A stretch of DNA of 64,000 bases from Cyclobacteriaceae bacterium (GCA_019638355.1 JAHBTY010000001.1:1240001-1304000), one strand, 5' to 3'; positions 54,210 through 64,000 are shown, counted from the first letter of the stretch. Notes: a model not told the origin generated them from the letters alone. Numbers and translations: made by a program.

Positions 54210-55511
54210 CTAACTTGCCAGATACTCCACTATTCCATCGCGGATAGCTGTAAATGTTTTTACCAGAATCTCTTCATTCTCTTCCAACAGCGTAACGCGG
54301 AAACCTTGAAGCTCGGAACAGAAAGAAGAAATGGGAACCACACAAACTCCCTTTGCGCCAAGCAGGTAATACACAAAACGTTTGTCGTGCGGAATCTCCT
54401 GGTTAGTCCATTCTTCTACCAACTTGCGCACGTGCTCATGATCAATATGAATTTTCTGTGCGGGTTTTAAGGTGCCTTCACGGAAGATGATGGTGTTATA
54501 GAATGCACCAAAGGTTTCGTTGAACGTAAGTTGCGGAACGGTTCGTAAAATATCGGCAATGATTTTACTACGCTTGCCAATATTGCGATTGGTTTCCTCG
54601 CGATAGGTTTTGAAGCGGACATCGCCTAAAATTTTTGGAATGGCTAGTTGGGGTAGTTTGGTAGAACACACTTCAATCATTTTGGCATTATCCAATGCCT
54701 GGCAAAAGCGGTTAAAGTCCGCATCTTTATCGCGGTTGTAGTATTCCATCCACCCGCAGCGTGCTCCGGGCCAGGGCAATTCTTTTGAAATACCTTTCAT
54801 CGAAATGCCCGGTACATCTTCAATCACTTCGGCCAGCGACCACGCTTTGGCACCGTTGTAGGTAATGTTAATATAAATCTCATCGCAAATGAGAAAAAGT
54901 TTAAACTCTTTCGCGATTTCAACGAACCGTTTCAATGTTTCATACGGATACACCATGCCCGTTGGGTTATCGGGGTTGATGATGAGAATACCTACCACGT
55001 TTGGATTGTACTTTACTTTATTATACAAATCATCCAAGTCGGGATACCACTTGTTGTCGGGGTCTAACTTATAGGTTAGTGGTTCATGCCCAGCATGAGC
55101 GGCTTCGGCACTGGAGTGCGTGGAGTAGGCAGGCGATGGTCCGATAACACGCGAGGTTGGCGTGATGTATTGATATACTTTGGCAATGGCATCGCCCAGG
55201 CCATTGAAGAAACAGATATCGTCAGGTGTAATCTGAACGCCTCCCAGTTGATTGGTTTGCGCAGCCAGAAATTTTCGGGTATCTAAAATTCCCTTGCTCG
55301 GGCAATAACTATACGCATCGTTTTGCAAGGCGAGGTCGGCAATAATTTTTCTGATCCACTCCGGCAGTTGATGATGTTTTTGAATCGGGTCGCCAATGTT
55401 TTCCCAATGTATTTCTTTGCCGAGGTTTCGGATCAGTTCGGCTTTCTTTACGATCTCGCGAATTTCGTAACTAAGTTCTTTGGCTCCTTCGCTGAGTAGT
55501 TGTTGACGCAT
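54210..55511 (-). CDS. PLP-dependent aminotransferase, class I/II
   Basis: 433 residues, fold type I. The substrate and PLP motifs include NPDNPTGMVYPYETL (Asn binding the cofactor ring), LICDEIYINITYNG (Asp and Tyr) and SMKGISKELPWPGARCGW (the PLP lysine in GISKEL). The N-terminus (GKEIHWENIGDPIQKHHQLPEWI) resembles a subgroup of alanine or aspartate aminotransferases. Amino donor and acceptor are not certain. It lies upstream of the DUF4143 gene but is probably unrelated to it. Confidence 0.9.
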   Translation of the reverse strand: MRQQLLSEGAKELSYEIREIVKKAELIRNLGKEIHWENIGDPIQKHHQLPEWIRKIIADLALQNDAYSYCPSKGILDTRKFLAAQTNQLGGVQITPDDICFFNGLGDAIAKVYQYITPTSRVIGPSPAYSTHSSAEAAHAGHEPLTYKLDPDNKWYPDLDDLYNKVKYNPNVVGILIINPDNPTGMVYPYETLKRFVEIAKEFKLFLICDEIYINITYNGAKAWSLAEVIEDVPGISMKGISKELPWPGARCGWMEYYNRDKDADFNRFCQALDNAKMIEVCSTKLPQLAIPKILGDVRFKTYREETNRNIGKRSKIIADILRTVPQLTFNETFGAFYNTIIFREGTLKPAQKIHIDHEHVRKLVEEWTNQEIPHDKRFVYYLLGAKGVCVVPISSFCSELQGFRVTLLEENEEILVKTFTAIRDGIVEYLAS

Positions 55512-55619
55512 TTTGAAATAGAAAGCACCAAAGTTGATAACTTAAAAGATTATTTTGTAGTGAATGGTTATAAAATGATACGATTCTTAACGTTAGTTTG
55601 AATGCCAAACGCTGGTTAG

Positions 55620-58600
55620 TTATTTTAATAACTCATCATCCAGTAAGGCAATAACCCGATCAATTTGAGAGGTAAGCAATTCGGATTTATCGGCTGGTAT
55701 TTTTTGTTCGGTTTTAATTTGGTTGCCAATTTCCTCCAGCGTGGTGGTTAATTCAACTGAGTCGATCATTCGGATAGTGGTAATAGCCTTGTGCAACGAT
55801 CCCAGAAATAAATCCGGAGTATCTTTTTCGAGGGCCTCGAAAAATTTTTGTTGTACCTCCAACAGGTTATCTTTAAACAATACAATCAGTTGTTTTTTTA
55901 GTTCAACGTTTCCTTCTGTGTATTGATCAATACTGTTCAGGCTGGAATTTTCAGCTAATGAACCTTCCATAACTGAATAGTGATCAACTATTGATTTAAA
56001 ATCTTCGGGTTTAAAAGGCTTTGATAAATAGCCATTCATACCATGGGAAGTAACACGTTTCAGTACTTCATTTGAAGCAGAGGCCGTAAGTGCTACTATT
56101 GGAATATTTTTGAAATAATTTTCTGACAATTGCCGGATGGTATTGGTTGCCTGGTAACCATCCATGGTGGGCATCTGTAAGTCCATCAACACCAAATCAA
56201 ATTTTTTAGTCTTGATTTTTTCAACTGCCTCCAATCCATTGGAAGCAAGGGTAACAACGTGCCCCCATCTTTTTAAAAAACCTGCGGCTACTTCCTGATT
56301 CACCGGATTATCGTCCACTAACAGTATTCGCAACGAGTGGCTGGTTGCTGTAGGACTGGGTGCGGTGGCAGGTTCCATAAATGCTTCCGGCATGACCACC
56401 TCGAACGAAAAAACGGAGCCTTCACCTACTTTACTTTCTACCTGAATGCGTCCACCCATCAACTCTACCAGGTTTTTTGTAATGGCAAGTCCCAAACCTG
56501 TGCCACCATATTTCCGTGTAGTGTCGCTGTTGGCTTGTGTAAAGCTTTCAAAAATTGAATTCAGTTTATCGGCAGGAATTCCGATACCTGTATCTGTTAC
56601 GGTAAATCGGATAGTGTGTATGTGGCTTCTTTGTTGTATGGATTTTATTTCGAGGCTTACACTTCCAACTTCTGTAAATTTAATAGCGTTGTTAACAAGA
56701 TTATTCAATACCTGGCCTAATCGTACGGAGTCGCCCGTAAAATAGCGGGGTAATTTTGAATCGAGCGAAAGTCTTAACGTAATACGCTTTTCATCGGCTT
56801 TAAGTGCCAGTACAGTTGTTACATTACTGGCCACTTCGTGCAAATCGAACGGTATAGTCTCCAAAACAATTTTACCGGCTTCAGCTTTACTAAAATCAAG
56901 CACATCGTTAATAATGGTAAGGAGATTTTCGCCCGAAAATTTTAAAAGGTTAAGCCGCTGAAGTTGATCCGCGCGCGGGTTTTCACTTATCATCAAGTTT
57001 GTAAGTCCAAGAATACCATTAATGGGTGTTCGGATTTCGTGGCTCATCATACTTAAAAACTGGCTTTTAACTTTGGTGGCGTTCTCAGCCTTTTCTTTGG
57101 CTTCCTGAAGGGCGGCTTCATAGAGTTTACGAGCCGAAATATCGCGCACGGTAGATTGAAATCCGGTTAATTCATTATTGGTATAAACTGGTTTGATAAC
57201 ATTTTCAACCCACACCAGGCCGCGGTGTTTGGTGGCAATCCGAAACTGCATGGGTTCGATTGCTTCACGATTTTGCATTTTTACAAGGAGGTCACCTACC
57301 TTACTCAAGGTTTGCGCAGCATCGTCAGCATACATAAAATCAGTACCGATTCGGCCAATCATTTCTTCAGGTGAATAGCCGTGCAGATCAAGACAAGCAG
57401 GAGAAATATATTCAAAAGTTCCATCCAGTTTGTGCAGGCTAACGACATCGCGCGAATTTTCGGATACAAGCCGATACAGTTTTTCCTTACGAGCCAATTC
57501 TTCGCGCGCAAGTTTTGATGCTGTAATATCGATACTGATACCGACCAGTCCTATAATTTTTTTATTCTCATCGCGCAATGGAACTTTAGAAATTAAAAAC
57601 CAACACTCGCTTCCATCTTTGCGTGTATTTAGAGTTTCAACGTTAACAATACTTTCCCCTGCGAACACACGTTTATCTTCTGCTATTGAAAGCGCGGCCG
57701 ATTCAGATGGGTATAATTCGCTATCACTCTTTCCTAAAATTTCTGACTCTGTTTTTACGCCCATGTACTCATACTCGGCTTTGTTGGCAAGAATTTTTTG
57801 TGATTGCAGGTTCTTTACATAAATGTTTTCCGGAATGTTGTCAATGATGGTTCGCAGTAAAAGCCGTTCGCGATACAATCGTAATTCTGCTTCTTTTATT
57901 TTTGTGATATCGCGGGCAACTGCATTTACCCGGTAGGCGGTTTTACCGGCAAATTGAATTTTTACATTTTGCCCAATCCAAATATTCTTACCCGATTTGG
58001 TTTTGATGCGTAATTCCTGATAAGAGCTTTTGTTAAAAGTAGCTACCTGGTTGCGATAAAATTCTATCGAGGCAGCCCGATCATCAGGATGAATAACTTC
58101 GGCATAGTTTTTTGCAAGCAATTCTTCGCACGTGTAACCGGTAATGGTTTCAACTCCTGGATTAACAAACGAGAATTCTCCTAATTCATTCAGTTCGTAA
58201 ATCATATCCGAGGCATTCATTACTAACTCGCGGTATTGTCGTTCACTTTGTGTGAGGTTATCTTTAAGTGCTTGCACATGGGTAAGGCTTTGCTGTAAAT
58301 CTCTTTCGCGAGTTTGTAATTGACTGTTTAGTTCCGATAGTAATTTGTTTTGACTGGCCACCCGCATTAAGGTGGGGTAGAAAATGTAGATAAACTCAAG
58401 AATTAAAATTATCAAACCCATTACAGCCAATAGATATTCTATCTTTTTAAGATTATTCAGTTTGGCTTCAGCTTCTTTTTGATATTGATCTACCGTTTTT
58501 TCCATGGTAAGCAGGTAGGGAAGCTCCACTTCGGCAATCAATTGAATGGATTTACGAATGGTTTCGGGTTGTTGATTAGCCAGAATTTGCTGAACGGCAC

Positions 58601-58976
58601 TGTCAATCTGTTTTATTCGTGGTGAATTTAAAATTAACAATGAATCGATTTTTTTACTTTGTGGCCCGGCATTATTATGTTGTAGTAAAGTTTGATGTGT
58701 GGCTTTCCATTGTTGAGTAAGAACCCGTAGTGTATCCAGGCTGTACGAACCTGAAACCATTTCAACATTCCGATTATAAAAAAGGAATGAAGTAAGTTTG
58801 GAAATTCGCTGGCTAAGCATGCGCTGCCGCCCGGCCAGATTAATTAACTCGGCATCCTGGTTTTGCTGGCGTAAGTCGTATTGAATAATCGCTTGCGATA
58901 CCACCAGCGTAAGTACGATAGATGCAATAAATATACTATACCGTCTTTTGAGGCGCGAGGAGCTGTTTTCCATCAA
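55620..58976 (-). CDS. Hybrid sensor histidine kinase/response regulator with three PAS domains
   Basis: 1118 residues. TM1 at about 13-31, a periplasmic sensor resembling the type IV pili methyl-accepting N-terminal domain (NLAGRQRMLSQRISKLTSFL), TM2 at about 180-200. Three PAS units follow (about 245-360, 370-490 and 500-620). The phospho-acceptor is His646 in MMSHEIRTP; the ATPase has NLVNNAIKFTE, DTGIGIPADK and GTGLGLAI. A receiver domain (about 888-1005, LVDDNPVNQE and LVLMDLQMPTMDGY) and a C-terminal HPt-like stretch (LHKAITTIRMI) complete it. The signal is unknown; nitrate/nitrite-like sensing is one possibility from the periplasmic motif. Confidence 0.93.
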   Translation of the reverse strand: MMENSSSRLKRRYSIFIASIVLTLVVSQAIIQYDLRQQNQDAELINLAGRQRMLSQRISKLTSFLFYNRNVEMVSGSYSLDTLRVLTQQWKATHQTLLQHNNAGPQSKKIDSLLILNSPRIKQIDSAVQQILANQQPETIRKSIQLIAEVELPYLLTMEKTVDQYQKEAEAKLNNLKKIEYLLAVMGLIILILEFIYIFYPTLMRVASQNKLLSELNSQLQTRERDLQQSLTHVQALKDNLTQSERQYRELVMNASDMIYELNELGEFSFVNPGVETITGYTCEELLAKNYAEVIHPDDRAASIEFYRNQVATFNKSSYQELRIKTKSGKNIWIGQNVKIQFAGKTAYRVNAVARDITKIKEAELRLYRERLLLRTIIDNIPENIYVKNLQSQKILANKAEYEYMGVKTESEILGKSDSELYPSESAALSIAEDKRVFAGESIVNVETLNTRKDGSECWFLISKVPLRDENKKIIGLVGISIDITASKLAREELARKEKLYRLVSENSRDVVSLHKLDGTFEYISPACLDLHGYSPEEMIGRIGTDFMYADDAAQTLSKVGDLLVKMQNREAIEPMQFRIATKHRGLVWVENVIKPVYTNNELTGFQSTVRDISARKLYEAALQEAKEKAENATKVKSQFLSMMSHEIRTPINGILGLTNLMISENPRADQLQRLNLLKFSGENLLTIINDVLDFSKAEAGKIVLETIPFDLHEVASNVTTVLALKADEKRITLRLSLDSKLPRYFTGDSVRLGQVLNNLVNNAIKFTEVGSVSLEIKSIQQRSHIHTIRFTVTDTGIGIPADKLNSIFESFTQANSDTTRKYGGTGLGLAITKNLVELMGGRIQVESKVGEGSVFSFEVVMPEAFMEPATAPSPTATSHSLRILLVDDNPVNQEVAAGFLKRWGHVVTLASNGLEAVEKIKTKKFDLVLMDLQMPTMDGYQATNTIRQLSENYFKNIPIVALTASASNEVLKRVTSHGMNGYLSKPFKPEDFKSIVDHYSVMEGSLAENSSLNSIDQYTEGNVELKKQLIVLFKDNLLEVQQKFFEALEKDTPDLFLGSLHKAITTIRMIDSVELTTTLEEIGNQIKTEQKIPADKSELLTSQIDRVIALLDDELLK

Positions 58977-59041
58977 GTGAAAATAGCAAATTCAACGGCT
59001 TGCTTAGCACGCGAATGATTTTTAACCCACTGGAATAGATT

Positions 59042-60667
59042 TTATTTAAGCGGTTGCTTCTGAACTTTTAGTGTTTGCGCCAGCTTTACGGCCTCGTATG
59101 CATTTACCAGCCCTCCGGTGCTACTAAGCTGGTCAAGTTTGGCTTTTCCGCCACCCGGTTTTTTAACCTGCAGGTTGTCGAACTTTCGGGTTGATTTCAT
59201 CAGGATATCTTTAACTTCGGTAGCGCTAAACTCTGGAAAATAAGACATAATGAGTGCGGCCACACCGGCTGTGCTGGGACTTGCCATACTGGTACCACTC
59301 TCATTTTTGTATTTGCTACCTGGTACGGTTGAATAAATTTCAACACCGGGTGCAAAAAAAGCCACCATCTTTTTACCGTAGTTGCTGAAACTGCCCACCA
59401 GTTCATCACCACCCCAGGCCGATGCGCCTACTTCAATCCAGTTTTTGGCTTCCTTACCATCCGCATAAACGCGCGTTGGAAAATTTTTTTCTTCATCGAT
59501 GTTTTCGCCATCATTGCCTGCAGCATGGATCAGCAACACGCCTTTTTGTTCGGCATACCGCACAGCTTTGTCAACCGCTTCTTTTTGGGGCGAGAATGAT
59601 TTGCCAAAACTCATATTAATAATATGGGCACCGTTATCCACTGCATAAATAATGGCATTGGCTACATCTTTGTCGCGCTCATCGCCATTGGGTACTGCAC
59701 GCACAGCCATAATTTTTACATTATTGGCAATACCTTTAATACCCAGATTGTTGGTTCGGTCGGCCGCAATAATACCGGCAACGTGGGTACCGTGGGTAGC
59801 ATCGGGTCCGGTTACATCGTTGTTGCCATACCCTTTTTCGTACAGGTTATTAATATCATCACCTACAATCGTGCGCGAGTCGAACGTTTCGTTGTAGCCA
59901 TACTTCACAATAACCTCATAGTAGTTCACTGCTTCTTTTAATTCACCAATGTAATCTTCTATGTTTTCACCTTCGCTCATATTTTTGTACATGCTCAACA
60001 GAAATCCTTTTGCAAAAAGTAGAGCCGGCTCTTTGGTTTCAAATTTCTGCACATCTTCGGCTGTAAGTTTTTCAACTTTCATAATCGACTTAATGGTGTC
60101 GATGCTGTGATTAATATTGCGGTAGATATTTGCGTATAGTTTATATTGTTGTTCGTTTTTAGCTTTTAATTTTTCAAACTTGGTTTTAATTTGTTTGTAG
60201 GTATCATATTCAGCTTTTTGCTTCTTGTTTACTTTGTTTTCTTCTACGGTTGCATATTTGGCCTGCAGCCGAATGTATTCGCGGGTAAGCTCATAGGTAT
60301 CAGCATCTACGTTTCCATTTTTTCCACCAATAAAATTCCAGCCGTGTACATCATCGATGTACCCATTTTTGTCGTCATCAATACCATTGCCAGGAATTTC
60401 TTTTTCGTTTGTCCAAATTACAGCTTTCAGGTCCTCATGTTCTATATCTATACCTGAGTCTATTACGGCTACTATTACCGTTCGGGAAGGTTGCCCCTTC
60501 AACAAGGTTTCGTAGGCACGCTCAGAACTTACACCCAGCAAGCTGTCCAATTCAGGATCGCGTAAAAACCAATCGGGGGGTATTGATTTGATAACTGGGT
60601 TTTGTGAAACGGCAGGAATCAGAAATATGAGTGAAAATATTACACTCAGGAAGCTCTTTTTTATCAT
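59042..60667 (-). CDS. Secreted S8 family serine peptidase (subtilase)
   Basis: 541 residues with a signal peptide (MIKKSFLSVIFSLIFLIPAVSQ). The catalytic triad is Asp70 (AVIDSG), His292 (THGTHVAG) and Ser460 (GTSMASPS), with the oxyanion Asn in HAAGNDG. Between Asp70 and His292 there is an insertion of about 130 residues, highly charged and probably helical (residues 130-260), which places the Asp and His unusually far apart. No C-terminal sorting domain is seen. It is probably a periplasmic or outer-surface protease. Confidence 0.92.
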   Translation of the reverse strand: MIKKSFLSVIFSLIFLIPAVSQNPVIKSIPPDWFLRDPELDSLLGVSSERAYETLLKGQPSRTVIVAVIDSGIDIEHEDLKAVIWTNEKEIPGNGIDDDKNGYIDDVHGWNFIGGKNGNVDADTYELTREYIRLQAKYATVEENKVNKKQKAEYDTYKQIKTKFEKLKAKNEQQYKLYANIYRNINHSIDTIKSIMKVEKLTAEDVQKFETKEPALLFAKGFLLSMYKNMSEGENIEDYIGELKEAVNYYEVIVKYGYNETFDSRTIVGDDINNLYEKGYGNNDVTGPDATHGTHVAGIIAADRTNNLGIKGIANNVKIMAVRAVPNGDERDKDVANAIIYAVDNGAHIINMSFGKSFSPQKEAVDKAVRYAEQKGVLLIHAAGNDGENIDEEKNFPTRVYADGKEAKNWIEVGASAWGGDELVGSFSNYGKKMVAFFAPGVEIYSTVPGSKYKNESGTSMASPSTAGVAALIMSYFPEFSATEVKDILMKSTRKFDNLQVKKPGGGKAKLDQLSSTGGLVNAYEAVKLAQTLKVQKQPLK

Positions 60668-60874
60668 ACAATTGGATGGCTAAAAACTATGCCAAGATAC
60701 ACTTAAACCGTTTTCGATATGTAATTATTTTAAAAGCACGCCTGCAACTTCTGCGGCAGGTATAAATTTTTCGGAAAAAATGAGCGAGAAATTACGTCCG
60801 TACGAGTAAAGGCCTGATAAAAAATATCAGAAAAGATAGTTTTTTCATCTTTGAATGAAATAAACGCAACCACT

Positions 60875-61000
60875 ATGATTCTTTTTTGTATAACGGCTGT
60901 TTTAACTTTCTTTCTCGTGTTCTTTTCATCTGTGGTAAAACTCCATAACGAGTTGAAGCCAAAAGCCAGCGTGTGGGGCCGTAAAGAAGTTGTGGCTTAA
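60875..61000 (+). CDS. Small one-helix membrane protein
   Basis: 41 residues: an N-terminal hydrophobic helix (ILFCITAVLTFFLVFFSSVV) and a short basic tail (KLHNELKPKASVWGRKEVVA). A promoter-like AT-rich region lies upstream and a good terminator directly downstream, so it is a complete small transcription unit between the divergent subtilase and convergent polymerase genes. No family is recognised. Confidence 0.55.
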   Translation: MILFCITAVLTFFLVFFSSVVKLHNELKPKASVWGRKEVVA

Positions 61001-61022
61001 AACCGTAACCGATTTTTCAAGT

Positions 61023-61050
61023 AAGGTCATCCGAAGGGTGACCTTTTTTT
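61023..61050 (+). terminator. Terminator after the small membrane protein gene
   Basis: AAGGTCA (61023-61029) pairs with TGACCTT (61039-61045), followed by five more T. It ends the small plus-strand transcript just before the 3' end of the convergent dnaE-type gene. Confidence 0.8.
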
Positions 61051-61054
61051 ATTC

Positions 61055-64000
61055 TCATACAGATGATTTTTCCGGAAAGGAAACCTGCGTATGCGATGGT
61101 GTTACCACTTCTGCAAAAGCATGGTCGGCCCGTTTGCTTACCATGGGTAACTTTTCCATGCGAGCTACATCAATAGCAAACACACCAAAGTCTTCGGTAA
61201 CTTTTCCATGTAGCTGATAAAATCCGCGGCCCCGAAACGGAAACTTTGAAGCTGAACCTGGGAAGTGAACGGTATCAAACACTTCACCTTTTACATCATA
61301 AAAAGTTCCAAAGCACATGTGGTCGTGATTTTTCATAGTAAAAGCATCTTTGGTGGTAACCACATAACCCACTATGCGCACGGATTTTCCTTTTTTAGAA
61401 GGTAACTCACGCGCAGTAGTATCGCCATAATCCTGCGTAAGCAACAGATCAAACGGATTGCACAGCGGAAAGCCAAGTAACTCTAATTCATCAAAAGCAT
61501 CCTCCAGATTATTGCGTTTTAATACCGGCAACGGAAATGACTTGGGCTCGGTGTCAAACAATTCTTCCACGGAAGTAGGGCGCGAACGGGTTTTGTTAAA
61601 GAACAACATCGATTCCCACAACAATTGTTGTTTGGTTTTTCCGGTAAACCGGAATGAACCCAGGCGGATGAGTATGCGCAACTGCTCTAACCCAATGCCG
61701 GGGGTACGTCTAAGAAAATTATCAAGACTTTTATAGGGCCCATTTTTATTTCTTTCCTGTTCAATGTGATTCCCGATTTTTTGTTCCAGACTTTTCAGGT
61801 GAATAAACCCAATGTAAATCTGCGTGCCGTAAATAGTGGTGAGGTAGTTGCTGTGATTGACACATGGAGCCAGAATGGTAGCCCCGTTCATTCGGGCTTC
61901 ATGAAAATAAAACTCGGTGCGATAGAATCCACCAAAGTTGTTGATCACACCTACCATAAACTCTAATGGATAATGCGCTTTCAGAAATAAGCTCTGGTAG
62001 CTCTCTACTGCGTAGCTGGCCGAGTGACCTTTAGCAAACGAGTAACCTGCAAAACTTTCAATCTCAAACCATACGCGATCAATTACTTTTTTATCGTAGC
62101 CAATCTTTTCGCAGTTTTCAAAAAACTTATCGCGCACACGTTGAAACTCTTCGCGCGAACGATACTTGCCGCTCATACCTCTTCGCAATACATCGGCTTC
62201 GGTTAACGTAAGCCCACCAAAATGATGCGCTACTTTAATCACGTCTTCCTGGTACACCATTACACCATACGTGTCGTGCATGATTTCATCCATCTTCGGA
62301 TGGATGGATTCGTACTTAATATTATTACGATGCATGTGGTAGCGCTCGATGTAAGCCTTCATCATACCCGAACTGGCCACACCCGGCCGAATGATGGAAC
62401 TGGCTGCTACCAGCGTGAGGTAATCATCGCAACGCAACTTGCCCAGCAACATGCGCATGGCGGGCGACTCCACGTAAAAGCAGCCCATTGCCTTGCTGTT
62501 GCGCATCAGGTCTTTTATTTTTTCATCGCTTTTAAATTTTTTGAATTGATAAATATCCACATCAATTCCCTGGTTGCGCTTTACATGCTTAACTGTTTCT
62601 TTAATGTGGCCCAAACCTCGTTGACTTAAAATATCGAACTTATAAATACCAAAGTCTTCGGCTGCGTGCATTTCAAATTGCGATACGGGTAAACTCTTTG
62701 GTGGATATTCGGTTGCGGTATAAGCATAGATGGGTTTGTCGGTAATGAGTACACCACCGGCATGAATGGAAATGTTGGCGGGTAATTCTTTTTGTTCAAT
62801 GTATTCTGCGAAAGCGATAATTTTGTTGGCGATGTGATCGCGCGGTAACGTTTCTTTCCGGCTCTCTACCAACGTATCAATTTCTTCTTTGGGTAAGCCA
62901 AACACTTTTCCCAATTCGCGCAAAATAGATTTTGCTTTGTAGGTTACGTGTGTGCCCAGCAAACAAACATGATCGTAACCATATTTACTAAACAGGTATT
63001 CGTAAATGGCATCGCGGTTATCCCACGAAAAATCAATATCGAAATCGGGTGGCGTTACGCGCTCTTCATTCAGAAAGCGTTCGAAGTACAAATCAAGTTC
63101 AATCGGATCGACATTGGTAATGCCCAGGCAATAGGCAACAGTACTATTCGCACCACTACCGCGTCCCACAAAATCGTATCCCTTTGAACGGGCAAACAAA
63201 ATTAAATCGTAGGTGATGAGGTAATACGAGATAAAACCTTTATTTGAAATAATGCGCAGTTCTTTTTCGATGTGTTTGTTCCAGATAGTGCGATCCGTGC
63301 CATAGCGCAACGCATAACCCTTTTCCGTTTCGGCACGCAGGTATTCCATATCTTCTGCTGCATTACTGCGCAGGTATTTTTTGTTTTTATCTTCTCCCGG
63401 TTGGCACTCAATTGAACATTGATCTAACAGAAAGCGTGAGCGTTCCAGCAAATCCGGAAACTGAGCAAACCGGTTTCGCAATTCGGGTTCGGGCAACATG
63501 TATTCATCTTTGCGCGCCTGTTGGTGTTCGGGCAATTTGCTCAATAATGTATTGTGCGCAATGCACCGAAGCAGCCGATGTGTGTTGTGATCGCGGTAGA
63601 TGAATTTATCGCAACCCGTTTTGTCTTTGTTTTTTTCGGGTGGTAAAAATGTAACGGGATGCAGCGCTACAAATTTAGATGCAAATGCTTCGCGCGATGG
63701 ATCGGCTGCATAAGCTACCAATTGATGACTGCCTACACCCATAAATTCATTATCGCGTAATTCTTCAGGTTCAATTTGTTGATAAGGATAAATCACAAAT
63801 GTGTTTTCCAAAACCGGTGCGCGCACAGGCAGCGGTTTGTCTTCGCGATTATGGTAAGAAAGAAACCGGTTTAGTAATTCAAAACCAGTATTATTCTTAG
63901 CAATAATAATATAAAGCAGTTGCTGACTTTTATCGCGAAACTCGATACCTACCGCTAATGTTAATGGATATGCTTCTTTGCCATATCGGGTAAGTCCGTT
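61055..64000 (-). CDS. DNA polymerase III alpha-type subunit, second/short DnaE (5' end off window)
   Basis: At least 982 residues; the frame is open to base 64000, so the N-terminus is missing. The PHP-like part lies at the window edge. The polymerase core has the catalytic aspartates in PDFDIDFSWDN and the motif GRGSGANSTVAYCLGI, then MYQEDVIKVAHHFGG and GYSFAKGHSASYAVESYQSLFLKAHYP. A helix-hairpin-helix region (RTPGIGLEQLRILIRLGSFRFTGKTKQQLLWE) and an OB fold (VRIVGYVVTTKDAFTMKNHDHMCF) end it. It is shorter than replicative DnaE of Bacteroidota and may be a repair or mutagenesis polymerase of the DnaE2/ImuC type. Confidence 0.88.
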   Translation of the reverse strand, partial: NGLTRYGKEAYPLTLAVGIEFRDKSQQLLYIIIAKNNTGFELLNRFLSYHNREDKPLPVRAPVLENTFVIYPYQQIEPEELRDNEFMGVGSHQLVAYAADPSREAFASKFVALHPVTFLPPEKNKDKTGCDKFIYRDHNTHRLLRCIAHNTLLSKLPEHQQARKDEYMLPEPELRNRFAQFPDLLERSRFLLDQCSIECQPGEDKNKKYLRSNAAEDMEYLRAETEKGYALRYGTDRTIWNKHIEKELRIISNKGFISYYLITYDLILFARSKGYDFVGRGSGANSTVAYCLGITNVDPIELDLYFERFLNEERVTPPDFDIDFSWDNRDAIYEYLFSKYGYDHVCLLGTHVTYKAKSILRELGKVFGLPKEEIDTLVESRKETLPRDHIANKIIAFAEYIEQKELPANISIHAGGVLITDKPIYAYTATEYPPKSLPVSQFEMHAAEDFGIYKFDILSQRGLGHIKETVKHVKRNQGIDVDIYQFKKFKSDEKIKDLMRNSKAMGCFYVESPAMRMLLGKLRCDDYLTLVAASSIIRPGVASSGMMKAYIERYHMHRNNIKYESIHPKMDEIMHDTYGVMVYQEDVIKVAHHFGGLTLTEADVLRRGMSGKYRSREEFQRVRDKFFENCEKIGYDKKVIDRVWFEIESFAGYSFAKGHSASYAVESYQSLFLKAHYPLEFMVGVINNFGGFYRTEFYFHEARMNGATILAPCVNHSNYLTTIYGTQIYIGFIHLKSLEQKIGNHIEQERNKNGPYKSLDNFLRRTPGIGLEQLRILIRLGSFRFTGKTKQQLLWESMLFFNKTRSRPTSVEELFDTEPKSFPLPVLKRNNLEDAFDELELLGFPLCNPFDLLLTQDYGDTTARELPSKKGKSVRIVGYVVTTKDAFTMKNHDHMCFGTFYDVKGEVFDTVHFPGSASKFPFRGRGFYQLHGKVTEDFGVFAIDVARMEKLPMVSKRADHAFAEVVTPSHTQVSFPEKSSV

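Overview
The window looks like chromosomal DNA of a member of the Bacteroidota, most likely the Cytophagales. Signs are an ECF sigma factor followed by three DUF4252 genes, a BatA-type N-terminal protein, SusB-like GH97, MacB/FtsX permeases with a Bacteroidota prefix domain and a PadR regulator, a GMC oxidoreductase with a Tat-type gluconate-dehydrogenase subunit 3, and start codons with little Shine-Dalgarno sequence. No rRNA, tRNA or CRISPR array was seen.

Layout. 1-9.4 kb: mixed housekeeping and transport genes (BatA-like protein, cation efflux, a MazF-type toxin-antitoxin pair, SSB and a divergent zinc-ribbon gene, an SDR, a serine hydrolase, SemiSWEET, an ABC-2 transporter). 9.4-12.1 kb: an ECF sigma/anti-sigma/DUF4252 operon. 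12.3-19.3 kb: an M20 amidohydrolase, a PadR plus FtsX-permease pair, and a GH97 glycosidase. 19.36-30.47 kb: an A-rich accessory island. 30.5-38.8 kb: another FtsX permease, an Ada-like repair regulator, GMC oxidoreductase plus subunit 3, MtgA, a thioesterase and a TIM-barrel isomerase. 38.8-52.8 kb: a nearly complete branched-chain amino acid cluster, all on the minus strand (ilvE-ilvD-ilvB-ilvN-ilvC-ilvA, a toxin-antitoxin pair, a HAD hydrolase, leuC-cupin-leuD-leuB-leuA). 52.9-64 kb: a DUF4143 ATPase, an aminotransferase, a hybrid histidine kinase, a subtilase, and a short DnaE-type polymerase that runs off the window.

The island is the most unusual part. It splits into three gene cassettes, all read on the plus strand, each ending in a 135-171 bp stem-loop built like an integron attC site. 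Cassette 1 (7.5 kb) holds a Type III restriction-modification operon with a TcmP/Gp37-68 pair behind it. Cassette 2 (2.7 kb) holds remnants of another restriction system, a BRO-like/Fic fusion and a DprA-like protein. Cassette 3 (0.9 kb) holds a HigBA-type pair. No integrase is in the window. Cassettes 1 and 2 also carry, just inside each end, a second structured element: a hairpin with a conserved ACA/AGA internal loop, plus two AT-rich blocks that are exact reverse complements between the 5' and 3' ends of the same cassette but differ between cassettes. This end-to-end matching across 7 kb and 2 kb is not part of any integron model I know and is the best candidate for an undescribed system.

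The branched-chain cluster shows classical regulation: a 26-residue leader peptide rich in Leu, Val and Ile and a strong terminator precede ilvE. A second terminator and a dyad over a candidate promoter precede leuC. A 15-base motif is shared just after both terminators.
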